From the NCBI GenBank assembly GCA_041538185.1, contig JBGORM010000008.1, positions 62,001 through 126,000 of the forward strand: a DNA stretch of 64,000 nt, given 5' to 3'. Within the stretch, counting starts at the first letter, position 1. Every line of letters begins with the position of its first letter. The position numbers and the translations under genes are program-made. The notes below the pieces were generated by a model that had not been told where the DNA came from, did no database searches, and saw only the letters and a program-made list of their open reading frames with translations. Source of the DNA: Melioribacteraceae bacterium 4301-Me. GTDB taxonomy: Bacteria > Bacteroidota > Ignavibacteria > Ignavibacteriales > Melioribacteraceae. Shown piece after piece: positions 1-8,132 of this stretch.

Positions 1-1677
1 AAGCTTACTTATAATTTACCTAATTGGAAGTTTAGTTATAGTTTCTTTTGGGATGATAACTGGAATAAGTATTATAATCATGCATATCGCTTAACGCCAG
101 ATGCAATAAAAAATCATTATAGAGTTAATACAATTAACGCCTTGCAAATTGCATATTATCCTTCCCACAATACATTCGCAACTCTTAAACTTTCAGCAAA
201 TCTAAATAAATACTGGGGTTATCTGTATCCAGACCCCTATGATCCAAGATACGTTGACCCTAATCAAGGCAGTCCTCTTTCAAATTACACTTTTTACTCC
301 GGCGGTAATGAAACTGATAGATATAACCGATATACATTGACTTATATTGCTCAATTTGCAATAGAATCTCAGCTATCCAAAGAACATAAAGTGAAATTTG
401 GTGCTGATGTAAAATTGAACAAACTGTTTTACCATTGGATGGATATTAGAAATTTAACCGAAGGTCAATTAGACAATCAAGGTAATCCAATTTTTACTTT
501 GGGATATAGTGACCCTGGTACAAAATATAATGATATTTACAGCGGTGATGGTTTTCGTAAACCTTATGAACTTGCAGTATATGTTCAAGATAAAATGGAA
601 TATGATATTATGATTATTAATGCTGGACTTAGATTCGATTATTTTAATCCCAATGCCGATTTACCTGTTGATATTAGAAACCCTCTTAATAATCCTAATT
701 TCCCTGGAGCTTACGAGAGAAAGAAAGCTGGAATAGAATATCAAGTAAGTCCCCGACTTGGCGTTTCATTCCCTATCTCTGATAAAGGAGCTATACATTT
801 TTCCTACGGCCATTTTTTCCAAATTCCATCATTCGAAAATCTTTATTCAAATAGTTCTTATATTATTGACCAAACTACTTCCCTTTCTTCTGTGGTTGGT
901 AATCCTGAACTAAAAGCTCAAAAAACAATAAAGTATGAGTTAGGTCTTCAACAAGTCCTTTTCAATGATGTATCTATTGATGCAACTGTTTATTACAGCG
1001 ATATCCGTAATTTGCTTGGAATGGAAATACTGCAAACCTATGAGGGATTTTTATTTGGTAGATTTATTAACAGAGATTATGGAAATGTAAAAGGATTAAT
1101 TATAACTCTGGATAAAAGATTTTCTAATTTCTTCTCTGCTAAAATTGATTACACATATCAAATAGCAGAGGGTAATGCATCTGACCCATTTGAAGTTTAT
1201 TATAACAATACAGCAGACCCGCCGGTTGAATCCAATAAAAAAACTGTTCCTCTTAATTGGGACCAAACACATACATTAAACCTTTCGCTTACAATAGGTA
1301 ATCCTACGGATTGGACAATTGGACTTATTTTTAACTACGGGTCTGGCGCACCCTATACAGTTGAACCGCGATACACACTTGGATTAAGATTCGAAAACAA
1401 CGGACGTAAACCTGCTGTTTATAACCTCGACTTAAAAGCTAATAAGCATTTTAATATTCTTGGTTACGAATTCAACACATTTATACTTGTTTATAATCTG
1501 CTTGACATTAAAAATGAATATGGCGTTTACGGCTCATCTGGTAGAGCAGGAATTGACCTTAATACAAAATTTGCTGGGCCTGTAATAGGATTAAATACAA
1601 TTGAAGAGTACGTAATAAATCCTTCTTTTTATTCTGCTCCACGGAGAATAGCAATTGGATTTAATGTTGGTTTTTAA
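1..1677 (+). CDS. TonB-dependent receptor-like outer-membrane barrel, 5' end outside window
   Basis: The frame is open from base 1, so the gene starts upstream of the window; a TTG at 142 is internal and not a real start. What remains is the C-terminal part of an outer-membrane beta-barrel: alternating aromatic/polar strands, a RLGVSFPISDKGAIHFSYG strand pair followed by FQIPSFENLY and NPELKAQKT, which is the usual mid-barrel signature of TonB-dependent receptors (parallel to RPPSF and NPDLKPE patterns). The protein ends in a terminal aromatic (NVGF), as expected for recognition by the BAM complex. The plug domain lies outside the window, so substrate and TonB-box cannot be judged. It is followed after 22 bases by a large exported protein and then a PorV-like protein, suggesting one transcription unit. 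Family confident; substrate unknown. Confidence 0.85.
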   Translation, partial: KLTYNLPNWKFSYSFFWDDNWNKYYNHAYRLTPDAIKNHYRVNTINALQIAYYPSHNTFATLKLSANLNKYWGYLYPDPYDPRYVDPNQGSPLSNYTFYSGGNETDRYNRYTLTYIAQFAIESQLSKEHKVKFGADVKLNKLFYHWMDIRNLTEGQLDNQGNPIFTLGYSDPGTKYNDIYSGDGFRKPYELAVYVQDKMEYDIMIINAGLRFDYFNPNADLPVDIRNPLNNPNFPGAYERKKAGIEYQVSPRLGVSFPISDKGAIHFSYGHFFQIPSFENLYSNSSYIIDQTTSLSSVVGNPELKAQKTIKYELGLQQVLFNDVSIDATVYYSDIRNLLGMEILQTYEGFLFGRFINRDYGNVKGLIITLDKRFSNFFSAKIDYTYQIAEGNASDPFEVYYNNTADPPVESNKKTVPLNWDQTHTLNLSLTIGNPTDWTIGLIFNYGSGAPYTVEPRYTLGLRFENNGRKPAVYNLDLKANKHFNILGYEFNTFILVYNLLDIKNEYGVYGSSGRAGIDLNTKFAGPVIGLNTIEEYVINPSFYSAPRRIAIGFNVGF

Positions 1678-1699
1678 TTACTGAAAGTGAGGAGAACTA

Positions 1700-4600
1700 A
1701 TGAAAATTAAATATTTGTGTATAATTCTTTTCTCTTTATATGGTTCAGTGCTTTTAGCTCAAACTCAAGAACAAATTCTTAAATACAGAACTGAACCTTA
1801 TGGTGATAAGACCTATAGAAAAAAAGGTATTATGGATGGGAATTTAATTCGTACAATATTTAGAAATGATGGACAAATTGGAACTTGGCCTGATAGACCT
1901 TCTGGCGAATGGCCAAAAGGTACGGGACACAATTACATTGATGGTTGTACTCCAATGACATCTTCGGCCGTAATTGCACCGGGTAATCACCAATTAATTC
2001 ATCCCTGCCAAACATCTTATCGCGAAGAAGTTGACTTTGACCCCGTTACAAATGAACTATGGGTAATGGAACCAGTCCCCGGGTATGCTAACCCTGCTTC
2101 TGAAGAACCAGCAATTAGTACTAAACCAAGAACATGGCCTTTAACTTGGCCCAGATCACTGCCTAATATCGACCCCTCTTGGGATGGCTACTGGTTTGGG
2201 TATTTTGGCAGAGGAGTACAAAATGCCGACTTTGAAACTTTTTACGTAATTGATGATTCGAAAGACAAAGAATTTACAAGATTGCCATATTTATATTATC
2301 CTATTGCAACCGATTCAAACCGCGGCGGTTTAGGCCTTAGAGAAGAAGTAAGAGGTTTTCAATGGTCTCACGTTTTAGCTGAAGATATAATCTTTTGGCA
2401 CTTTGATATAGTTAACATGTCAGACTACGATTATGATACCACCTACTTTGGCTTTTATTGTGATACGGGTGTTGGCGGTGTTGATGATAACGGCGATGAT
2501 TGTGCTTCATTTAGTACTAAATTAGATATTGCCTATGCATTTGATAAAGATGGAATTGCTCCGCCGGATAGATGGAAAACCGGTTACGTTGGTTATGCTT
2601 ACCTAGAAAGTCCAGGCAATGGATTTAACGGAATTGATGATGATGAAGATGGGATGGTAGATGAAAGAAGAGACGATGGAATTGATAATGATCACGATTG
2701 GGTTGGTTTTACTGATGTGAACGGAAATGGTAAGTGGGACCCAGAATTAAACGAGCCATTGAACGATGATCTTGGTAAAGATGGTGTTGGGCCTTTTGAC
2801 CCGCAATATACTGGACCTGATGAAGGCGAGGGTGACGGAATTCCAACCGACGGCGAACCAAATTTTGATAGAACTGATAAAGATGAATCAGACCAAATTG
2901 GACTAACAAGTTTATCTATTTACAGACTTTCTGGTAAGGGACCTACCGATGGCTGGCCGAAAAACGACGAAGTTATGTGGAGGAAAATGGCTTATCATAA
3001 TTTTGATACAACTTTGCAAAATTCAAATATAAGCATGGTCTTTGGGTCAGGCCCATTTCCACTAAAACAATATAGAAGAGAAAGATTCTCTGTCGCTTTG
3101 GTCTTTGGAAACGATTTATCCGATATGATTTTTAATAAAGAAACAGTTCAAGCTATATATAACGCAAATTATAACTTTTCTAAACCGCCCTACAAACCAA
3201 CTCTAACTGCAGTGGCTGGAGATAAAAAAGTGTTTCTTTATTGGGATAGCAAATCGGAAAATTCATACGACAATTTTTTGAGGAAGTTTGATTTTGAAGG
3301 CTATTTAATCTATAAAAGTGAAGAACCAGAATTCAACGATATCAAAGTAATTACGGACTCAAAAGGTGAACCAAAGTATTGGAAGCCAATCGCTCAATTC
3401 GACCTTAAAGATGGTATTAAAGGACCAGACCCTGTGGGTATTAACGGTGCTCATTTTTGGAGAGGAGATGATACTGGGCTGCAGCATTCTTACATCGATA
3501 CTAATGTTACTAACGGTAAAACTTATTATTATGCTCTTGTTGCTTATGACCAAGGTGACCCAAACTACGGAACAGCCGGCCTAATTCCAACTGAAACTAC
3601 TAAAATAATTCAGCAGGACCTTGTAGGTAATATAAGATTTGTTGATATAAACTGCGCTGTGGTTAGACCTAATGCACCAGTTGCTGGGTACACTCCACCA
3701 AATGTTGAAGGTGAACTGACTAAACCTGCTGAAGGAATAGGCACAGGGCATCTCAATGTTTCTATTCTGAATCCAAATGAAATAAAAGAAGGCAATTCTT
3801 ACAAAATTGTTTTTAAGTCAGTCGGTGATTTTCCACAATATAAAACAACTGGCTATTCAATTATCCGCACAGCTGATGGTAAAACAGATACTCTTCAAGC
3901 TTTTGTTGATTCTACTTTAATTGGAAGTGATAAAGTAAGCCCACCTTTTGATGGCCTGGTGCTTAGCGTTATAAATGATTCGGTTACTATTGATGCTGAA
4001 AGAACAAAATTTGTTCAAAGCATTAGCAACTTAGACATGGTAGTAACTGCAGACAACAGTTCGCCTGCAAGAGATGTAAAATGGCCTGCTGATTTCGAGA
4101 TTGAATTTACTGGAGAAAACTTAGTTTACACTACACCTTTTACTAAAATGCAAGTGCCATTCAAAGTAACAAATTTAACTACTGGTCAACCTGCCGATGC
4201 CGAAGTATTCGATAATAATAAAAATAAAAAATTTGATTTAGGAGATGATATTGTAATAATTCAATATGTTGGCACTGCATATAAACTTACTTGGAGAATA
4301 GGTTATTATAGACCTACAACAACCACAGTTGCTATAGAACCGAGAGCAGGTGATAAATTTATTGTTGCAACTAAAAAACCATTTAAAGCTGGGGATTACT
4401 TTACGTTTGCAACTAAAGCTGCTAAAGTAGATGTTTCACTCGCCAAAAATCAGTTGAGCCGGATTGCAGTAGTTCCTAACCCTTACATTGCAGCTGCATC
4501 ATGGGAAAAGAGAAATATAAATTATACTGGCCGGGGCGAACGAAGATTAGATTTTATACACCTGCCGGAAAAATGTACGATAAGAATTTATACAGTTACT

Positions 4601-4768
4601 GGTGCGTTGGTAAAAACTTTGTATAAAGATGGCGGTGCTCAAGATGGTTCGATTTCATGGAATTTAGTTTCTGAAGATGGAATGGATATAGCTTATGGCC
4701 TTTATATCTACCACGTTGATGCACCTGGCATAGGTGAATATGTGGGCAAATTTGCAGTTATTAAATAG
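1700..4768 (+). CDS. Large exported protein with Asp-rich segment, fibronectin-like region and C-terminal sorting-like domain
   Basis: A signal peptide (about residues 1-20, ending LLAQ) precedes a 1022-residue protein. Around residues 310-400 it is strongly Asp/Gly/Asn rich, with loops such as DVNGNGKWD and GIDDDEDGMVDE that look like calcium-binding DxDxDG loops. Residues about 500-640 look like a fibronectin type III region (YIDTNVTNGKTYYYALVAYD). The last 90 residues (AVVPNPY, then a beta-rich stretch with IRIYTVTGALVKTL and YGLYIYHV) resemble FlgD/type IX sorting modules, although the NPFNP core is absent. A Shine-Dalgarno-like GAGGAG sits before the ATG. I do not recognise a catalytic domain. 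Its place between a TonB-type barrel and a PorV-like protein suggests a surface or secreted role. Exported: confident; function: unknown. Confidence 0.8.
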   Translation: MKIKYLCIILFSLYGSVLLAQTQEQILKYRTEPYGDKTYRKKGIMDGNLIRTIFRNDGQIGTWPDRPSGEWPKGTGHNYIDGCTPMTSSAVIAPGNHQLIHPCQTSYREEVDFDPVTNELWVMEPVPGYANPASEEPAISTKPRTWPLTWPRSLPNIDPSWDGYWFGYFGRGVQNADFETFYVIDDSKDKEFTRLPYLYYPIATDSNRGGLGLREEVRGFQWSHVLAEDIIFWHFDIVNMSDYDYDTTYFGFYCDTGVGGVDDNGDDCASFSTKLDIAYAFDKDGIAPPDRWKTGYVGYAYLESPGNGFNGIDDDEDGMVDERRDDGIDNDHDWVGFTDVNGNGKWDPELNEPLNDDLGKDGVGPFDPQYTGPDEGEGDGIPTDGEPNFDRTDKDESDQIGLTSLSIYRLSGKGPTDGWPKNDEVMWRKMAYHNFDTTLQNSNISMVFGSGPFPLKQYRRERFSVALVFGNDLSDMIFNKETVQAIYNANYNFSKPPYKPTLTAVAGDKKVFLYWDSKSENSYDNFLRKFDFEGYLIYKSEEPEFNDIKVITDSKGEPKYWKPIAQFDLKDGIKGPDPVGINGAHFWRGDDTGLQHSYIDTNVTNGKTYYYALVAYDQGDPNYGTAGLIPTETTKIIQQDLVGNIRFVDINCAVVRPNAPVAGYTPPNVEGELTKPAEGIGTGHLNVSILNPNEIKEGNSYKIVFKSVGDFPQYKTTGYSIIRTADGKTDTLQAFVDSTLIGSDKVSPPFDGLVLSVINDSVTIDAERTKFVQSISNLDMVVTADNSSPARDVKWPADFEIEFTGENLVYTTPFTKMQVPFKVTNLTTGQPADAEVFDNNKNKKFDLGDDIVIIQYVGTAYKLTWRIGYYRPTTTTVAIEPRAGDKFIVATKKPFKAGDYFTFATKAAKVDVSLAKNQLSRIAVVPNPYIAAASWEKRNINYTGRGERRLDFIHLPEKCTIRIYTVTGALVKTLYKDGGAQDGSISWNLVSEDGMDIAYGLYIYHVDAPGIGEYVGKFAVIK

Positions 4769-4781
4769 CTATGGAGTTAAT

Positions 4782-5813
4782 ATGAAATCTAAAATGGTAA
4801 TTCTTTTCATTGTAATTTCTTTTACCTGCGTAAGTATATATCCTCAGGAATTTGTCTCTAATGTGTCAAAGCGTGGAACTACAGCAGCTCCGTTTTTATC
4901 TATTAGTCAAGGCGCTAGGGCAACTGGAATGGGAAGTGCTTTTGTTGCAATTGCTGATGACCCTACTGCAATTTTCTGGAATCCTGCTGGCTTAACTAAA
5001 GTGCAAGGTGGAGCTGTAGTTTTCGACCATACAGAATGGATTGCAGATATTAAATACAACTTCGCCGCTGCATCTTACAATTTAGGCAGTATTGGTACAG
5101 TTGGAGTAAGTTTTATTTCATCTGATGTTGGTGAAATGAAAGTTCGAACTGTTGACGAACCAGAAGGTACCGGCGAGGTCTTTTCTGTTTCTGATGTTTC
5201 AATAAGCGTTGCTTATGCTATTAATCTGACTGATAACTTTTCTATTGGATTTAATCCTAAATTTATTCAACAATCTATTTGGAAGACTTCTGCTACCGCT
5301 TTCGCTATTGATATGGGAGTTCAATACATAACCCCTTTTGATGGCATTGTGCTTGCCATGTCAATTTCAAATTTTGGTACAAAAATGAAATTAAGCGGAA
5401 CTACTGATCTTGTTCTTTATGACCCCGATCCCACAACTACTGGAAACAATGGTATGATACCTGCTGAATATCAGACTGACTATTGGGAATTACCGTTAAA
5501 TTTCCGAGTGGGTTTAGCTTACCAGCCGCTTAAATCAGATTTGAATAAACTAACCTTAGCTGTTGACGCTGCTCACCCAAGTGATAATTATGAAAGTGTT
5601 AATGTTGGCGTAGAATACGCTTTTAACAATATGTTCTTTGTTAGAGGCGGCTATAAGTCACTTTTTTTAAGAGATTCTGAAGAGTCTTTCACTTTTGGAT
5701 TTGGAGTAAAACAGAAACTATTTAGCAGTTTTATTATAAGTATAGATTATTCTTATGGTGATTTTGGTAGACTGAATAACGTTCAAAAATTTTCAATTGG
5801 TCTCGGTTTTTAA
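4782..5813 (+). CDS. PorV/PorQ-family outer-membrane protein
   Basis: Start chosen at ATG 4782, which has GGAG at 4773-4776 and is followed by a hydrophobic signal (MVILFIVISFTCVSIYPQ). An open frame continues 16 codons upstream into the previous gene but has no signal logic. The mature N-terminus carries the hallmark of the PorV/PorQ (FadL-like) family: FLSISQGARATGMGSAFVA, then DDPTAIFWNPAGL. The rest is a 14-strand-type barrel ending KFSIGLGF. In Bacteroidota, PorV shuttles type IX cargo to the attachment complex; paralogues of this type are common in Ignavibacteria and may have other tasks. With the preceding protein carrying a sorting-like C-terminus, a secretion or surface-assembly role is a fair inference. 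Length 343 residues, normal for the family. Confidence 0.85.
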   Translation: MKSKMVILFIVISFTCVSIYPQEFVSNVSKRGTTAAPFLSISQGARATGMGSAFVAIADDPTAIFWNPAGLTKVQGGAVVFDHTEWIADIKYNFAAASYNLGSIGTVGVSFISSDVGEMKVRTVDEPEGTGEVFSVSDVSISVAYAINLTDNFSIGFNPKFIQQSIWKTSATAFAIDMGVQYITPFDGIVLAMSISNFGTKMKLSGTTDLVLYDPDPTTTGNNGMIPAEYQTDYWELPLNFRVGLAYQPLKSDLNKLTLAVDAAHPSDNYESVNVGVEYAFNNMFFVRGGYKSLFLRDSEESFTFGFGVKQKLFSSFIISIDYSYGDFGRLNNVQKFSIGLGF

Positions 5814-5814
5814 T

Positions 5815-5841
5815 AGCATTCATGGTGCCTCCGCGAATGCT
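5815..5841. terminator. Hairpin just after the PorV-like gene
   Basis: AGCATTC at 5815-5821 pairs perfectly with GAATGCT at 5835-5841, one base after the stop codon. No U-run follows, so it may be a transcript-end stabiliser rather than a strong intrinsic terminator. Confidence 0.35.
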
Positions 5842-5849
5842 TGTGTTAA

Positions 5850-6074
5850 AAAAGTAAGAGGCAATTTAAAAATTGTTCTTTTCGTGATTTATTACGCTTT
5901 GCACAATAATTTTTTTGGAGCGATGTTTTCAGCAATCTGATATAAAAGGTTTGGCTAAACCGAGGGGTAAATTTTTTAGAGAAAAATTTGGATTGAAGTA
6001 TTTTCTAAACCCTGGAGAGAAATAAATGTATGAAAAAAATCACAAAGAACTTTTTTAGAAAGCCTCTTACTTTT
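5850..6074. repeat. Non-coding stretch bounded by a perfect 13-bp inverted repeat
   Basis: AAAAGTAAGAGGC at 5850-5862 is the exact reverse complement of GCCTCTTACTTTT at 6062-6074. The 200 bases between hold a small hairpin (GGTTT/AAACC near 5948-5961) and a good ribosome-binding sequence (GGAGAGA, 6014-6020) but no long gene. It is the leader of the beta-glucan locus. The long-range pairing could fold the 5' leader and bring the ribosome site of the small upstream frame close to the GH9 start. No transposase or target duplication is visible. Confidence 0.5.
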
Positions 6075-6092
6075 AACAATACTTGCCTATGA
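6030..6092 (+). CDS. Possible 20-residue leader peptide, coupled to the GH9 gene
   Basis: ATG at 6030 opens a 20-codon frame (MKKITKNFFRKP..., basic) whose TGA overlaps the GH9 start in an ATGA arrangement (6089-6092). A second ATG at 6026 gives an alternative 10-codon frame ending at 6058. GGAGAGA at 6014-6020 is well placed for either start, whereas the GH9 ATG itself has no visible ribosome-binding site. This is the arrangement expected for translational coupling. There is no homology argument, so it remains a low-confidence call. Confidence 0.3.
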   Translation: MKKITKNFFRKPLTFNNTCL

Positions 6093-8125
6093 AAAGTCAA
6101 ATTTATTATATGGTTATACTAACGAGCATTTTAATTTACAACTACAATCTTTCTGCTCAAAAGGTTTTTGTTAACCAAGCTGGATACCTTAGAAATTCTG
6201 TAAAAACTGTTTACTTCGATCAACCAGTTGATAGTTTTTATGTGTGTAATTCACAAAATTCAGTTGTTGTTTTTAAAGACAGGGCTGAAATTTCAAAATT
6301 TGTAGACCCTGCTACCGACTTGGTCATTTATAAAGGGGATTTTACAGAGTTCTCATCCGAAGGAAAATATTTTATTAGAGATAATTTCAACAACAAATCA
6401 GTTTCATTTGAGATTTCCGATACTGTATTTAATACACTTTTTCGTAAATCACTTAAGGCATTCTATTTTCAAAGATGTGGGATGGAATTGAATCTCCAAT
6501 ATGCTAATCAATATTACCATCCAAAATGTCATATAGCAGATGGATTTTTTCATACAAGTACTGATACTGCAGGTTTTATGCTTGCAACAGGCGGCTGGCA
6601 CGATGCTGGTGATTTTGGAAAGTATGTTGTAAATGCAGGTGTGAGCGTTGGAACTCTTTTAATGGCTTATGAATTTTTTCCCGATAGGTTCTCTGCAGAT
6701 GATTTAAATATTCCTGAAAGCGGTAATGGTGTACCAGATATTTTAGACGAAGTTAAATATGAACTTAACTGGCTATTAAAAATGCAAAGGGGGGACGGTG
6801 GAGTATTCACAAAATTAACTCCAGAAAATTTTGCTCCATTTTTAATGCCCCAATACGATAGTTCAAAAAGATATATTTATAAAGTCTCGAGTACTGCTAC
6901 TGCAGACTTTGCAGCGGTGACAGCAATGGCAGCAAGAATTTATAAGGATTTTGACAAGACTTTTGCAGATGAATGTATGCATGCTGCAATTAAAGCTTGG
7001 TCCTTTCTTGAAAGAAACCGTTACATCGTTCCAACTGGTGGCTTTAAAAATCCAGCTGGTACACACACTGGCGAATATGGAGACGATAATGATACTGACG
7101 AAAGATTATGGGCTTCTGTTGAATTATTCAACTCAGTCCAAGATCAAAAATATCATGATTATTTTTTAACTAACTATAAAAGTCGTGGAGTTTTTAACAG
7201 CACTATGAATTGGCAAAATGTTCAGAGCATGGCGCTGCTTTCCTACTTAATGAGTAATAATACTTTGTCGAATTTAACAATAAAAGAAGAATTGTTGGCC
7301 GCCATTGAAAATTTTTCTGCAGAATTAATATCGAAAAGTCAAAATGATGGATTTAATGTTACTATTCAACCTGGGGAATATACTTGGGGAAGTAATTCAA
7401 TTGTGTTGAACAATGCTGTTATTTTAATTTGCGCATATAAATTAACAGGCAATAATGACTATTATAATACTGCATTACAGCAATTGAATTACATATTAGG
7501 TATTAATGCACATCAATTATCGTTTGTAACTGGTATCGGCGAAAAACATGTAATGCATCCCCATCACCGGGCTTCTGCTTCGGATGGTATTGATGAACCT
7601 GTGCCTGGATTTGTTGCTGGAGGTCCTAATCAATTTCTTCAAGATGATATTTTAAAAAGTCGCTTCAACAGTTCAACTCCACCTGCGCTTTGTTATGTTG
7701 ACGAGACTGATAGTTATGCATCAAATGAGGTTGCTATTAATTGGAACGCTCCTTTGGTTTTTGTTGCGGGATTTTTTAATGGAGAAAGTAAATTAGATAA
7801 CGTTGAAAGAATAAATTGTACCTTACCTTTAGAAATTAGATTAGATCAAAATTACCCAAATCCATTTAACCCTTGCACAACAATAAAATACTCACTTACT
7901 TCTGCTAATGCACAAAATCATAATGTATTAGCAGACCAAGTTAGTGTAACACTAAAAGTTTTTGATATTCTTGGGAGAGAAATTACAACTCTAGTTAACG
8001 AAGAAAAATTTTTTGGAGATTATAAAGTTGAATTTAACGGCAACAACTTACCGAGCGGTGTTTATTTTTATAAAATAACTGTTGACAAAAATTCATTAAT
8101 AAAAAAAATGTTGCTTTTAAGATGA
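6089..8125 (+). CDS. GH9 endo-beta-glucanase with C-terminal sorting domain
   Basis: Start taken at ATG 6089, giving a signal peptide ending NLSAQ near residue 24; a TTG two codons earlier is less likely. Residues about 25-110 form the N-terminal Ig-like domain seen in CelD-type GH9 enzymes (VFVNQAGY opening). The (alpha/alpha)6 catalytic domain spans about 115-565: GGWHDAGDFGKY with catalytic Asp pair D172/D175, the HHR motif at 492-494 and the general acid E547 in SYASNEVAINWN. The final 95 residues are the Ignavibacteria-type sorting module (DQNYPNPFNP, then FDILGREI, SGVYFYKI). Expected activity is inverting endo-cleavage of cellulose or mixed-linkage glucan on the cell surface or outside. 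It is separated by 7 bases from the GH16 gene, so both are probably cotranscribed. Family certain; exact substrate inferred. Confidence 0.93.
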   Translation: MKSQIYYMVILTSILIYNYNLSAQKVFVNQAGYLRNSVKTVYFDQPVDSFYVCNSQNSVVVFKDRAEISKFVDPATDLVIYKGDFTEFSSEGKYFIRDNFNNKSVSFEISDTVFNTLFRKSLKAFYFQRCGMELNLQYANQYYHPKCHIADGFFHTSTDTAGFMLATGGWHDAGDFGKYVVNAGVSVGTLLMAYEFFPDRFSADDLNIPESGNGVPDILDEVKYELNWLLKMQRGDGGVFTKLTPENFAPFLMPQYDSSKRYIYKVSSTATADFAAVTAMAARIYKDFDKTFADECMHAAIKAWSFLERNRYIVPTGGFKNPAGTHTGEYGDDNDTDERLWASVELFNSVQDQKYHDYFLTNYKSRGVFNSTMNWQNVQSMALLSYLMSNNTLSNLTIKEELLAAIENFSAELISKSQNDGFNVTIQPGEYTWGSNSIVLNNAVILICAYKLTGNNDYYNTALQQLNYILGINAHQLSFVTGIGEKHVMHPHHRASASDGIDEPVPGFVAGGPNQFLQDDILKSRFNSSTPPALCYVDETDSYASNEVAINWNAPLVFVAGFFNGESKLDNVERINCTLPLEIRLDQNYPNPFNPCTTIKYSLTSANAQNHNVLADQVSVTLKVFDILGREITTLVNEEKFFGDYKVEFNGNNLPSGVYFYKITVDKNSLIKKMLLLR

Positions 8126-8132
8126 GCCTAAC

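Noticed and set aside
142..1677. TTG 142 as the start of the first barrel gene
   Set aside because: The frame is open to base 1 with barrel-like sequence, no ribosome site and no signal peptide at 142.
2600..2900. Asp-rich repeats as a dockerin or cellulosome module
   Set aside because: DxNxDG-like loops are present, but the duplicated 22-residue dockerin unit and a cohesin partner are absent.
5850..6074. The inverted-repeat-bounded stretch as an insertion sequence or MITE
   Set aside because: No flanking target duplication is visible and the sequence contains a functional-looking leader; a single copy in the window gives no proof of mobility.
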